This document shows positions 1-9,036 of a stretch of DNA of 64,000 nt, piece after piece (within the stretch, counting starts at the first letter, position 1; the number at the start of each line of letters is the position of its first letter). The translations under genes were made by a program, and so were the position numbers. Location: NCBI RefSeq assembly GCF_001890385.1, contig NZ_CP018221.1, positions 1,971,501 to 2,035,500 of the forward strand. Direction: 5' to 3'. Origin of the DNA: Tardibacter chloracetimidivorans. Its GTDB lineage: Bacteria > Pseudomonadota > Alphaproteobacteria > Sphingomonadales > Sphingomonadaceae. Under the pieces are notes generated by a model. It did no database searches. It saw nothing but the letters and a program-made list of their open reading frames with translations, and was not told where the DNA came from.

Positions 1-1
1 G

Positions 2-664
2 GGCAAACGGATCATCGACCTGACCCCGGCGGCTATCGGTCCCTATACGATTCCGCCGGTCAACGGCGGGACGAATCTCGATGCGCCCAATGTCAACATG
101 GTCACCTGCGGCGGTCAGGCAACCATTCCCATCGTCCATGCGATCAACCGCGTCGCCAAAGTGCACTACGGAGAAATCGTCGCGTCTATTGCTTCGAAGA
201 GCGCCGGACCTGGTACCCGCGCAAATATCGACGAATTTACCGAAACCACCAGTCAGGCAATTATGGCTGTTGGCGGTGCAACGCGGGGCAAGGCGATCAT
301 CGTGCTCAACCCGGCCGAACCGCCACTGATTATGCGCGATACCGTCTATTGCCTGTGCAAGGACGGCGATCAGGCGGCAATCGCGCAATCGGTCAAAGAC
401 ATGGTCGCCGAAGTGCAGACCTATGTGCCCGGCTATCGGCTGAAACAGGAGGTGCAATTCGAGCACATCGGATCCAACCGCCCCTTGCGCATTCCCGAGA
501 TGGATGACGAGTTCACCGGCCTTAAAGTTTCCGTCTTCCTCGAAGTGGAGGGCGCAGCCCACTATCTCCCGGCCTATGCCGGCAATCTCGACATCATGAC
601 CTCGGCGGCACTCAGGACTGCCGAACGCATGGCGACGCGAATGCATGAAGGAGCCGCAGCATGA
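2..664 (+). CDS. acetaldehyde dehydrogenase (acylating), 5'-truncated by window edge
   Basis: Converts acetaldehyde (or propanal) plus CoA and NAD+ to acyl-CoA, the last step of meta-cleavage. The frame is open from base 2, so the N-terminal Rossmann part lies outside the window. The catalytic cysteine sits in VTCGGQAT just after the NVNM stretch, and the family motifs [23 protein letters not shown] and [12 protein letters not shown] follow. The tail [11 protein letters not shown] is typical of the DmpF/BphJ family. The stop overlaps the aldolase start (ATGA), as expected for partners that form a substrate-channelling complex. It is a distant paralogue of the dehydrogenase at 16744-17661 and has a longer loop around [11 protein letters not shown]. 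Family assignment is secure; the preferred aldehyde cannot be read from the sequence. Confidence 0.95.
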   Translation, partial: GKRIIDLTPAAIGPYTIPPVNGGTNLDAPNVNMVTCGGQATIPIVHAINRVAKVHYGEIVASIASKSAGPGTRANIDEFTETTSQAIMAVGGATRGKAIIVLNPAEPPLIMRDTVYCLCKDGDQAAIAQSVKDMVAEVQTYVPGYRLKQEVQFEHIGSNRPLRIPEMDDEFTGLKVSVFLEVEGAAHYLPAYAGNLDIMTSAALRTAERMATRMHEGAAA

Positions 665-1689
665 GCTTCGATCCGACCACCACCAAGCTCTATATCCAGG
701 ATGTCACCTTACGCGACGGGATGCACGCCATCCGCCACCAATATGGTCTGGATCATGTGCAGGCGATCGCCAAGGCACTAGACCGCGCGAAAGTCGATGC
801 AATCGAAGTCGCGCATGGAGACGGGCTATCAGGATCTTCGTTCAATTACGGCTTCGGTGCCCATACCGACTGGGACTGGATCGGCGCGGTGGCCGAAGTA
901 CTCGAACATTCTGTCCTCACCACACTGCTGCTGCCCGGCATCGGCACGATCCACGATCTCAAGCACGCCTATGAGCTGGGTGTGCGCTCTGTCCGGGTCG
1001 CGACCCACTGCACCGAGGCCGATGTCGCCAGGCAACATATCGAATACGCGCGCGGGCTTGGCATGGACGTGTCAGGCTTCCTGATGATGAGCCACATGTC
1101 CGCGCCCGATGCGCTGGCGCAGCAGGCCAGGCTGATGGAAAGCTACGGCGCGCATTGCGTTTATGTCACCGACAGCGGCGGCGCCATGTCGATGGACGAT
1201 TGCGCCGCCCGGCTTGCGGCCTATGACCGGGTGCTGAAGCCCGAAACGCAGCGCGGCGTGCACGCGCACCACAACCTGTCGCTGGGCGTCGCCAATTCCA
1301 TCGTCGCGGTGCAGGGCGGCGCGGTGCGCGTCGATGCGTCGCTGGCAGGCATGGGCGCGGGCGCGGGCAATGCGCCGCTGGAGGTGTTCATCGCGGCGGC
1401 GGACCGGATGGGCTGGAATCACGGCACCGATCTCTATGCGCTGATGGATGCGGCCGAAGAGCTGGTGCGTCCGTTGCAGGACCGCCCGGTGCGGGTGGAC
1501 CGCGAGACGCTGACGCTGGGCTATGCCGGCGTCTATTCCAGCTTTCTGCGCCATGCCGAGAAAGCCAGCGCGGAATATGGCGTCGATACCCGCGCAATCC
1601 TGGTCGAACTCGGCAAGCGCAAGATGGTTGGCGGACAGGAGGACATGATCGTCGATGTCGCGCTCGATATGGCCCGACGGGAAAGCTGA
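661..1689 (+). CDS. 4-hydroxy-2-oxovalerate aldolase (first copy)
   Basis: Class II pyruvate aldolase of 342 aa, the usual length, cleaving 4-hydroxy-2-oxoacids to pyruvate and an aldehyde handed to the dehydrogenase just upstream. The N-terminal VTLRDGMHA carries the catalytic Arg, the metal Asp and the catalytic His. [14 protein letters not shown] gives the two metal-binding histidines, and the C-terminal DmpG communication domain is present ([26 protein letters not shown]). The start overlaps the upstream stop by ATGA. A second, clearly divergent aldolase lies at 15701-16747 on the other strand. A decayed piece of a gene very close to this one lies at 3970-4088. Confidence 0.95.
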   Translation: MSFDPTTTKLYIQDVTLRDGMHAIRHQYGLDHVQAIAKALDRAKVDAIEVAHGDGLSGSSFNYGFGAHTDWDWIGAVAEVLEHSVLTTLLLPGIGTIHDLKHAYELGVRSVRVATHCTEADVARQHIEYARGLGMDVSGFLMMSHMSAPDALAQQARLMESYGAHCVYVTDSGGAMSMDDCAARLAAYDRVLKPETQRGVHAHHNLSLGVANSIVAVQGGAVRVDASLAGMGAGAGNAPLEVFIAAADRMGWNHGTDLYALMDAAEELVRPLQDRPVRVDRETLTLGYAGVYSSFLRHAEKASAEYGVDTRAILVELGKRKMVGGQEDMIVDVALDMARRES

Positions 1690-1695
1690 CCGGCG

Positions 1696-2568
1696 ATGGC
1701 GGTCCGCATCGCGGTGATCGGTGCAGGAGCATTGGGCGGCTATTTCGGGGCTCGGCTGATGCAGGCGGGCCATGACGTTGTTTTCGTCGCGAGAGGGCAC
1801 CGGTTACAAGTGCTGTCGGATAGCGGGCTGACAATCGCGACAGAACACGGCACCGAACATTTTCGCTTGCAGTTGACTGACAGCTTCGAGGCGATGGCGA
1901 GCGTCGACCTCGCGCTGCTTTGCGTCAAGACTTGGCATGTTCCGGGCGTGATCGCGCAGATGCAGGCTGGCAGCATCAGTCCGCAACGCTTGCTTACACT
2001 GCAAAACGGCGTGGAAGCGCATCTCCAGATGGCCACAATATTTCCTGCCGGGCGGATCTTGTCCGGAATCGCCCAGGGTTTTTTTGAAATAGAGCAGGAT
2101 TGCCGCGTACGTCACGCCGGAGTGCCACCGAAAATCATTTTCGGCGCATTGGCTCCTGATGGCAAGGCGCATGCGGTATGGCTGGCGGCTCTATTGGGCG
2201 ATGCGGCGATCCTTTATGAAAATGTCGCCGATATCGAAGCCCGCCTATGGGAAAAACTGCTGCTGGCCAGTTCGGTCGGTGCGGTTGGCGCCTGTACGGG
2301 CAAGCCCATGGGGGCCATTCTCGGTGAGCCTGACTTGCGCGGGCAAGTGGTGCAGATGATGGATGAAATTACTTCCGTGGCGCAGGCGGCGGGCATTGCG
2401 CTCGATCAGGCGGCCAGTACGCGCATGTTCGATTTCGCCCGGACATTCCCGCCCGAAGCAACGACATCGATGCAGCGTGATCTGATGGAAGGCCGCCCTT
2501 CCGAACTGGATGCGCAACTGGGAGTGATCTATCGCCTCGGATGGGAATATGGCGTTTCCATACCGCTA
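1696..2568 (+). pseudogene. ketopantoate-reductase-like gene, 5' part (split by IS630)
   Basis: NAD(P)-dependent 2-dehydropantoate 2-reductase (PanE/ApbA) family. The N-terminal Rossmann motif is VIGAGALGGYFGARL, followed by LLCVKTWH and LQNGVEA. The start codon is seven bases after the aldolase stop, so it belongs to the meta-pathway operon. The reading frame is cut at codon 291 by an IS630 element inserted at CTAG. Joining this part to 3622-3708 restores a 319-aa protein ending VAPKIG, the normal length for the family. The truncated frame runs eight codons into the IS before a stop. As part of a catabolic operon it may reduce a 2-oxoacid intermediate rather than ketopantoate; that is inference. 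Confidence 0.9.
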
Positions 2569-3619
2569 GAGCGGTTTCCGAGCTGATTGAATCGCGAGGG
2601 ATTCCCAAGCGGCATATTTTCTGATTCATCCGATTTGCCGGTGAGGAGGTCGGCATGGGATGGGTCGAGCCTTGTCTGTGGATTTGCGCGAGCGTGTTTT
2701 GGCGGCGGTCGAAGACGGCTTGTCGTGCCGTGCTGCGGCGGCGCGGTTCGGGATCAGCGTGTCGAGCGCAATCCGGTGGCGGCAAAGGCTGCTTGCCAAG
2801 GGCTCGGTAGCACCGCGCCCGCAGGGCGGCGACCGCCGTTCGGCGCGGATCGAGGCGCACGGCGATCTCATCCGGGCCGCCATTGCCGAGACGCCCGACA
2901 TGACGCTCGAAGAGTTGATGGCGATGCTGCGCGGGCACGGTGTGTCGGTGGGGATCGGTACCTTGTGGCGGTTCTTCGACCGGCACGGGATCACGCGTAA
3001 AAAAAGACCGCGCACGCCACCGAACAGGACCGGCCCGACATCCTCGCCCGCCGCTGGGACTGGTTCGAGAGCCAGGTCGATCTCGACCCCGACCGACTGA
3101 TCTTCATCGACGAGACCTGGGCCAGCACGAACATGGCGCGCCGCCACGGTCGCTGCCGCAAGGGCGAGCGGCTGCGCGCGGGCGTTCCGCACGGACACTG
3201 GAAGACGACGACGTTCGTGGCAGGCCTCAGGAACACGGGCATGGTCGCGCCGATGGTGCTCGACGGGCCAATTAACCGCGACGCCTTCACCGCTTATATC
3301 ACCCAGGTGCTCGTCCCCGAGATCGTCCCCGGCGACATCGTCGTCATGGACAATCTGTCGAGCCATAAGGGCGCCGAGGTGCGCGAGGCCATCGAGGCGG
3401 CGGGCGCAACGCTCCTGTTCCTCCCGCCCTACAGCCCCGACTTCAATCCGATCGAAAAAGCATTCTCGAAGCTCAAAGCGCACCTGCGCAAAGCCGCCGA
3501 ACGCACTATCCACGGCCTCTGGACCGCTATCGGCCGCATCCTCGACCTCTACACCCCGCAAGAATGCGCCAACTATTTCACCGCCTGCGGATACGATGCA
3601 GCATGATCGGAAACCGCTC
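2569..3619 (+). mobile_element. IS630-family insertion sequence, full length (1,051 bp)
   Basis: The element is bounded by perfect 13-bp inverted repeats (GAGCGGTTTCCGA at the left end and its complement at the right). It is flanked by TA on both sides within a duplicated CTAG, the target duplication expected of IS630. The insertion splits the ketopantoate-reductase-like gene exactly. It carries one transposase gene in two overlapping frames. It is related to the deleted copy at 4179-4852 and differs in type from the IS630 copies at 5978-7029 and 41498-42549. Confidence 0.93.
2660..3606 (+). CDS. IS630 transposase, two frames joined by -1 frameshift
   Basis: The first frame (2660-3100) has a helix-turn-helix region (SCRAAAARFGISVSSAIRWR) and the linker to the DDE domain. 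The second frame carries the catalytic domain: Asp in IFIDETWAS, Asp in VVMDNLSSHKG and Glu in SPDFNPIEKAFSKLK. The frames meet at a run of seven A at 2999-3005 followed by G, where a -1 shift gives KKKTAHATEQDRPD and continues to the stop at 3606. The start at 2660 has GAGGAGG ten bases upstream. The fused product would be about 315 aa, normal for IS630. Confidence 0.9.
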
Positions 3620-3621
3620 TA

Positions 3622-3708
3622 GTGCGGGCCCTCTACAACACCCTGGCAGCGCGCGAAGCAATTGCCTGCGGGACGCAACCGCAACCTGTAGCGCCGAAGA
3701 TCGGGTGA
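3622..3708 (+). pseudogene. ketopantoate-reductase-like gene, 3' part
   Basis: These 28 codons plus stop continue the gene broken at 2568. After removal of the IS630 and one TA copy the frame reads through as IPLVRALYNTLAAREAI and stops at TGA 3706-3708. That agrees with the C-terminal helix of ketopantoate reductases. The fragment has no start and is not expected to be expressed as a separate protein. Confidence 0.88.
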
Positions 3709-3969
3709 TCTACTGTCGGTGGCGAAAAGATTCTTTGATCACGAGCATATCAATGTCGCAAACATCCATGACGCTCTGATCCGGCACAGTATGTCGGCTA
3801 GGACTCATCACAATGGCTTCAACACACATCCCGTGGCCTCAACAAAATGAAATCATCATCGTCTTCGTATCCTACAGGATTTGTCGGAATGAAGCGTGCA
3901 AGGCGCGGAGGATGAAGGCGTTGGTGGACTGAGCCCGTGCGGTGGCCGGAAAGAGGGTACGGCTACCGC
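3709..3969. other. non-coding stretch after the split operon
   Basis: No convincing gene is visible here. The stretch lies between the restored 3' end of the ketopantoate-reductase-like gene and the aldolase relic and looks like decayed sequence. Confidence 0.5.
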
Positions 3970-4088
3970 CCGGATGAGCTGGAACCATGGTACCGACCTC
4001 TATGAACTGATGGATGCGGCCGAAGAGTTGGTGGCCCCCTACAGGCTGCCCAGTGCTCGTTGATCGAGCGACGCTGACGCTCGGCTAG
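3970..4088 (+). pseudogene. relic of 4-hydroxy-2-oxovalerate aldolase (internal fragment)
   Basis: The translation reads [19 protein letters not shown], almost identical to residues about 252-270 of the intact aldolase at 661-1689 ([19 protein letters not shown]). The DNA matches over [12 protein letters not shown] and again over the stretch encoding RxTLTLG. Between these it carries a stop and length changes. It is closer to the first aldolase than to the copy at 15701-16747. It is a decayed fragment of a duplicated or rearranged meta-pathway operon and is not functional. Confidence 0.82.
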
Positions 4089-4178
4089 CTGTAGAAGTTT
4101 GGACTTAATCTGACAGTCGGTGTCATAAGGCTCACGGCATTGCCGGGGCCGGGCGCGGAGTGGTCGGGGTTGATATTA

Positions 4179-4852
4179 GAGCCTTTTTCGATCAGTCTGG
4201 ATCGTATCCGCATGAGCTGAAGTATTTGGCGCATTCGCCCATCCGCAGGCGCTCGCCCTTGGGGCACCGGCCATGGCTGCGGGTCATGTTGGTGGCAGTC
4301 CAGGTCTCGTCGATGAACACCAGGCGCTCGGGGGCAAGGTCGAGCTGGCCGTCGAACCAGTGTCGGCGCTGCCTCAGGACGTCGGGGCGGTCCTGCTCGA
4401 TTGCATGGCCAGTCTTTTTTTGCGTGTCATGCCGCGGCGCACGAAGAAGCGGTGAAGCCCGGCCACGGAGACAGTCAGCCCCATCTCGATCAGCGCCACG
4501 CGCAGCTCCTCGAGCGAGATGTCCTTGCTTGCTTCCCAGACGGCGAGGATATCCTCCGCTCGTTCTTCGACCCGCCGCGACCGCATGTCACCACCTTGAG
4601 GCTTGGGGGCAAAGTCGCCGGTCTCCCGGCGCTGCGCCTGCCAGCGGATCGCCGTCGATGCCGCCACGCCAAACCGCGCGGCGGCCGCCCGGCAGCTCAT
4701 ACCATCATTAACCGCCGTCAGAACCCGCGAGCGCAAATCTATCGATAGAGGTTGTCCCATCCATGCCGGCCTCCTCCACCAGCACAGATCCTGAATCAGA
4801 AATCACCCCGGATTGGAATCCGCCCTTGATTCAGAACGGTCGAAAACCGCTC
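4179..4852 (-). mobile_element. internally deleted IS630-family element (674 bp)
   Basis: Terminal inverted repeats resembling those of the element at 2569-3619 are present: GAGCCTTTTTCGA at the left and the complement of GAGCGGTTTTCGA at the right. TA flanks both ends. The element is about 380 bp shorter than its full-length relative because most of the transposase catalytic domain is missing. Both termini and the N-terminal coding part remain. It could only move if a related transposase acts in trans. The right flank runs into a tyrosine-recombinase fragment. Confidence 0.87.
4192..4760 (-). pseudogene. IS630 transposase with internal deletion
   Basis: On the minus strand the first frame (4374-4760) has the helix-turn-helix part SCRAAAARFGVAASTAIRW and ends RKKRLAM at a run of seven A. 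A -1 shift leads into GHAIEQDRPDVL and LVFIDETWTATNM, the first catalytic Asp. The frame then jumps from KGERLRMG directly to ECAKYFSSCGYDPD, which is the extreme C-terminus of this family. The second Asp and the Glu are therefore deleted, without loss of frame. The protein cannot be catalytically active. Confidence 0.88.
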
Positions 4853-4858
4853 TAATGA

Positions 4859-5092
4859 CAAGCGGACATCCGCTACATCCAGGCGATGCTCGGCCATGCC
4901 GATCTCAAGAGCACCGAGATCTACACGCAGGTCAGCATCAAGGCCTTGAAAGCCATCCACACCGCCACGCACCCCGCGCGACCGATCGCCCGCGCCGAGC
5001 CCGGTCCCGCCGATCCGGAAGCCAGGGCCGAGGTCGCCGCGCTGTTCGCTATCCTCGACCGCGAGGCCGAGGAAGAGGACGCGAGCGCCTGA
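4859..5092 (+). pseudogene. tyrosine recombinase, C-terminal fragment
   Basis: The frame reads QADIRYIQAMLGHADLKSTEIYTQVS, the last conserved block of XerC/D-type phage integrases, including the LGH box histidine and the catalytic tyrosine in TEIYTQV. It then runs through an acidic tail to the stop at 5092. The frame has a stop just upstream at 4856-4858, and the deleted IS630 element abuts it. The arginine and first histidine motifs of the catalytic domain are missing, and no matching N-terminal part is seen beyond the element. Confidence 0.85.
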
Positions 5093-5485
5093 CACCCCGT
5101 CATCGCCGCAGCATCCATAGCAACGCATAGTCGCGCCCGCAGCATAGGCGGTGCCGCTCCTCTTTTAGCCGCTAAGAAAATGAAGCGCGCAATGCGCCAA
5201 AAGATGCGTCAGGGGGTCAAAACCGCTAAACCCCTCATCACGACTGCCGAATCGGGGACGACAGCGTTGAACGCACTGGCAAAAATAGACCAACACACGA
5301 CCAGCCGCCTCAGGATGCCTATACACTTACACACGATAGGGTCTCATCATCCACGCGACTGAATATGCATCAAATTCCGATTGAAAAGCAGGATCGCTAT
5401 ATATGCGGCCTATTTACCGGCAGCTACCGCTCCGCCACTTTGGATATGTCACTAGCGAAACCTTTCATCATCAGGATATGATGGT
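5093..5485. other. intergenic stretch before the DUF3800 gene
   Basis: About 390 bases with no gene that can be supported. A 60-codon open frame at 5180-5362 has no recognisable features. AGGA at 5473-5476 is the likely ribosome site for the DUF3800 start at 5489. Confidence 0.45.
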
Positions 5486-5488
5486 GTG

Positions 5489-5977
5489 ATGGATTACTCA
5501 GAATATATCATCTATGTCGATGAGAGCGGCGATCACAGTCTGGTCAATGACGACCCGAACTATCCGATGTTCGTGTTGGCGTTCTGCATTTTCCGCAAGG
5601 CGGACTACACCGATCACATCTCACCTTCGATCCAGAATTTCAAGTTCGCGCACTTTGGGCATGATTCTGTAGTCCTGCACGAACACGAAATTCGCAAGCA
5701 ACAGCCACCGTTCGTGTTCCTCAAGAGTCGAGACAAGCGGGAGCAGTTCATGGCTGACCTCAATCAGCTCGTAATAGATGCGCCGATGACAGTGATTGCC
5801 GCAGCTATCAACAAAACCCGGCATCGAGAGCGCTACGTCACCCCTATAAACCCATACACGCTGGCGCTCCAATTCTGCATGGAACGAACCCACCGCTTCC
5901 TCTGTGACCACGGGCAAAGCGAACGCCTCACCCATTTGGTAGTCGAGCGCCGGGGAAGAACGGAAGATCGCGACCTA
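5489..5977 (+). pseudogene. DUF3800 protein, 5' part (split by IS630)
   Basis: DUF3800 proteins begin with a DESG motif near the N-terminus, seen here as IIYVDESGDHS at residues about 7-17. The next conserved part includes VLHEHEIRK and the middle region up to LVVERRG. The fold is RNase-H-like in this family and the role is uncertain; members are often found on genomic islands and near defence genes. The gene is cut after codon 163 by an IS630 at CTAG. Joined to 7032-7283 it gives 246 aa, the normal family length. GTG at 5486 and ATG at 5489 are both possible starts. Confidence 0.88.
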
Positions 5978-7029
5978 GAGCAACGGGCGTGAAATAGGAA
6001 TCAGGCCAAGGATTCCCAGCGACCGGAAAATATGATTCACCGTTGCTGGAGGTGGATCATGGGGAAAGCCTTTTCGAGCGATCTTCGGAATCGGATATCT
6101 GATCATGTGGCGGCGGGTCATTCGCGACGTGATGCGGCGCGGCGATTTGGAGTGAGCGTGAGCTGCGCGATCAAGCTTGTGCAGCGTGTGGCGAAGACGG
6201 GGTCGGCGGCTCCGGCGCGGCAGGGGCGGCCGCCGGGAGCAGGCAAGCTTGCGCCGTACATGACAATGCTGATCCGCTGGGTGGAGGCGCAGTCGGATAT
6301 CAGCATGCCCGAGCTTGCGGCAAAGCTTGAGGCGACGACGAAGATGCGTGTTCATCCAGCCTCATTGTCGCGCGCCCTTCTGGGAGCGGGCTTCAGATAT
6401 AAAAAAACAGCTTCTGGCCTCGGAGTGCGGACGCGATGATGTTTGCGAGGCTCGTCGGCGATGGCGGCTGCATCGCCAGCCGCGCATGCGCGAGCAGGCG
6501 CACCGCTTGGTATTCATCGATGAGACAGCGACCACGACGAAAATGACGCGTCTGCGGGGGCGGGCTCGCCGTGGCCAGCGCCTGAAGGGACGCGCGCCAT
6601 TTGGCCATTGGAAGACGCAGACCTTCATAGCAGGATTACGGTGCGACGGCCTGACCGCTCCCTGGATCATCGATCGGCCGATGACCAAAGAGATCTTCGA
6701 AATCTACGTGGAAACCCAGCTCGCGCCGACACTCGATCCGGGCGACGTCGTGATCCTCGACAACCTGCCGAGCCACAAGAGCGAAAAGGCCAAGGCGATC
6801 CTCAAGCAGCGCGGCGCCTGGTTCCTCTTCCTCCCGCCATACAGCCCTGATCTCAACCCGATCGAGATGGCCTTCTCAAAACTGAAAGCGCACCTCAGGC
6901 GCATCGGGGCCAGGACGATCGATGACCTCTGGCGAGCCGTCGGCAGCATCTGCGACCTCTATCCGCCCGACGAATGCCGCAACTACTTCATCGCCGCCGG
7001 ATATGCACACGATTAAACGCTCGATGCTC
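5978..7029 (+). mobile_element. IS630-family insertion sequence, second type, copy 1 (1,052 bp)
   Basis: The element lies between duplicated TA within CTAG (5975-5978 and 7029-7032). Its imperfect terminal repeats are GAGCAACGGGCG at the left and the complement of GAGCATCGAGCG at the right. It interrupts the DUF3800 gene. A copy that appears identical from its translations in every frame lies in the opposite orientation at 41498-42549, so this IS type has moved recently in this genome. Confidence 0.93.
6059..7016 (+). CDS. IS630 transposase, two frames
   Basis: The first frame starts at [12 protein letters not shown] (6059) and has the helix-turn-helix [15 protein letters not shown]. The second frame (from about 6405) has the DDE triad: [22 protein letters not shown] and [15 protein letters not shown], ending in [13 protein letters not shown]. 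The frames overlap around seven A at 6401-6407. Here the join YKK to QLLASE needs a +1 (or -2) shift, unlike the -1 shift in the element at 2569-3619. The alternative upstream start at 6032 lies inside the IS end region. Confidence 0.88.
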
Positions 7030-7031
7030 TA

Positions 7032-7283
7032 GAACTGGAATTTCGACGCATCAAGGACGGTGGCAATTATGGTCGTGTTCAGCTTACCACCATGGAAATC
7101 GTGTTTGCCGATAAGAAGGCCAACTCGGGCGGATTGCAGCTTGCTGACTTGGTGGCCCGCCCTATCGGTTTGCGACAGCTTCGTCCCGACCAGCCGAACC
7201 GGGCATATGACATCATAGCTGAGAAGTTTCACCGTAACGGTGCGGGCCGGATTGAGGGGATTGGACTCAAGTGCTTCCCTTAA
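7032..7283 (+). pseudogene. DUF3800 protein, 3' part
   Basis: This continues the gene interrupted at 5977. Once the IS and one TA are removed the frame reads DLELEFRRIKDGGNYG. The second conserved part of DUF3800 follows, ending in the hallmark GGLQLADLVARPIG with its LADL motif, and stops at 7283. The fragment lacks the DESG motif and is unlikely to work alone. Confidence 0.88.
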
Positions 7284-7382
7284 AAAGCGAAAGGCCCCAG
7301 TATACACCGAGGCCGCAACGCCGACTGGGAACATCCCCCTGTCCACTTGCCTTCAATATATCCCTAAACTGCAAAATGTCAA

Positions 7383-8525
7383 TCAACCGGCGGGGGGCAA
7401 TGCCACGCTTCGTTCAATCTCATCCGCCCATTCAGCAAGGGCGGCGCGCTTCTCCGCCTCGTAGCTATGGAGCGCATAGGTCCGCGCCGTCACCCCTTGC
7501 GGGGCATGATTTAGCACCCGCCCAACCACCAATTCCGAAACACTAAGACGCACCATGTGCGTTGCCGCTGTCCGGCGCAGGTCATGGAGTCGCCACGGCT
7601 TCATCTCGCCACCGCTCGCAGTGAGGAGCTTGTCGAGTTTCGCTTTACCTTGACTATAACATTTGGTGTGGGTTTGGCCGTCACTTGACCAGACATATGG
7701 CCCGAACTCAGGCGTGGCTTTGAGCAGTGCAACCGCCTGCGGTGATAACGGTACCAGATGGGCGCGGGCTGATTTGGTATCTTGGCTTGCCAGCACCCAT
7801 GTTCCGGCAGTCAAATCAATGTCCGCCCAGCGCATCGACGCCACTTCCGTTCGGCGTTGTCCAGTTAGGATGAGCAGCTTGAGGAAGCCCGCGAAGGGAT
7901 AACCCATCATATCGGCGGCCCGATACACCCTCGCCACCTCATCCATGTTGAGGAAGCGGTCGCGCGGAACGTCCTGACTGGGGTTCGAAATGGCTTCGGC
8001 GGGTGAAGCGTCCACCCAATCGCGCGCCATAGCATAGCGAAACAGGGTGCGGATGATGGCGAGCGCCCGCCCCGGCGCCACAATACCATCAACGCTGTCA
8101 ATCAGATCGCGGACATCCGCGCGCCGGATGCTGGCAAGGTCAGTATTACGCCACTTCGGCAATACGTAGATTTCAAGCCGTCGTTCCTGATTGCGCCAGC
8201 TTTTGTTGCGCGCCTTGGCGACGTTATTAATCCAGTGATCCGCCAGTTCGCCAAACGTCCGCTTTCCGCGAACTTCGCCTTCCCTGGCGAGTGCGATGAG
8301 AAACTCCCGCGCCTGATCCCGCGCGGTTGCGAGTGAAATGAGCGGATAGGGACCAAGCGTCTTGTTGATCTGCTTCTGACCGGCGCGGGTGCGAACAATC
8401 CACGCTTTGCGACCCCCAGCCCCGACCCTGAGGCGTAGTCCCTTCACCAAATCGTCAGGGTGCTCCTCCTGACCGCTTGCGGGTGGAGAAATGGCGGAAA
8501 CGCGGGCGTCGGTTAGTCTTGGCAT
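7383..8525 (-). CDS. P4-type tyrosine integrase
   Basis: A 380-aa integrase with an N-terminal arm-binding DUF4102-like region (DDLVKGLRLRVGAGGRKAW, LGPYPLISLATARD), a core-binding SAM-like domain in the middle and a C-terminal catalytic domain. Catalytic residues are visible: Arg in LTGQRRTEVASM, the His-x-x-Arg box in LHDLRRTAATHM, a later His in NHAPQG and the nucleophilic Tyr in ARTYALHSY. Such integrases mobilise genomic islands, usually at tRNA genes, but no tRNA or att repeat is visible nearby. It follows the split DUF3800 gene in convergent orientation and may belong to the same island. It looks intact. Confidence 0.93.
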   Translation of the reverse strand: MPRLTDARVSAISPPASGQEEHPDDLVKGLRLRVGAGGRKAWIVRTRAGQKQINKTLGPYPLISLATARDQAREFLIALAREGEVRGKRTFGELADHWINNVAKARNKSWRNQERRLEIYVLPKWRNTDLASIRRADVRDLIDSVDGIVAPGRALAIIRTLFRYAMARDWVDASPAEAISNPSQDVPRDRFLNMDEVARVYRAADMMGYPFAGFLKLLILTGQRRTEVASMRWADIDLTAGTWVLASQDTKSARAHLVPLSPQAVALLKATPEFGPYVWSSDGQTHTKCYSQGKAKLDKLLTASGGEMKPWRLHDLRRTAATHMVRLSVSELVVGRVLNHAPQGVTARTYALHSYEAEKRAALAEWADEIERSVALPPAG

Positions 8526-8608
8526 GCTTGTTACCTAGCACAGATTAAGGGTATCCGTCCGAGGAAGGCCGCCTTATGATTGCGGCGGTTATGTCGTGAC
8601 TTGGCGAC

Positions 8609-8632
8609 GGTGCAAGCGACGGTGTTTGCACC
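8609..8632. repeat. inverted repeat upstream of IS66 tnpA
   Basis: GGTGCAA and TTGCACC form perfect 7-bp arms separated by 10 bases, 18 bases before the tnpA start at 8650. It may be a hairpin in the leader of the IS66 transposition genes or part of the IS end; no function is established. Confidence 0.5.
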
Positions 8633-8649
8633 GGTACCGGGGAGTTGGG

Positions 8650-9036
8650 ATGAGCCAGGTCACGATAATTTCAGGCCTTGAACGGCGGCGCACCTGGAGT
8701 GACGACGAGAAGCTGGCGTTGGTCGAGGCCTCGATGGAGCCGGGCGCGAACGTGGCGGATCTCGCCCGGCGCGCGGATTGCAGACCATCTCAGATCTATC
8801 GCTGGCGCCGGGAACTGCTGGACCCCACGCCCAGTGCACCGACCGGCTTTGCACCGGTGATTGTCGAGAAGGAGGTGCCGCCTGCCTTGCCATCGTCCTC
8901 GGCGCCCGTTGCGCCGGTTGGGACGGAACCCTCATGCGCGGCGATCATCATCAAGCTCGACGGCGCGGTCGTGCGCGTGGCGGCCGATGCGCCTCCCGCG
9001 CTGCTGGCGGCCGCGATCAAGGCCTGCAAGCGATGA
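8650..9036 (+). CDS. tnpA: IS66 TnpA-like accessory protein
   Basis: A 128-aa protein with the N-terminal helix-turn-helix typical of IS66 OrfA (RRTWSDDEKLALVEAS, then GANVADLARRADCRPSQIYRWRREL) and a variable C-terminal half. IS66 elements carry tnpA, tnpB and tnpC in this order, and all are thought to be needed for transposition. The start at 8650 has GGAG eleven bases upstream; an upstream in-frame start at 8596 is less likely. Its stop overlaps the tnpB start. Confidence 0.92.
   Translation: MSQVTIISGLERRRTWSDDEKLALVEASMEPGANVADLARRADCRPSQIYRWRRELLDPTPSAPTGFAPVIVEKEVPPALPSSSAPVAPVGTEPSCAAIIIKLDGAVVRVAADAPPALLAAAIKACKR

Noticed and set aside
5180-5362. 60-codon frame before the DUF3800 gene
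   Set aside because: No features and no neighbour support.
7284-7382. attachment site next to the integrase
   Set aside because: No tRNA end and no direct repeat could be paired within the window.
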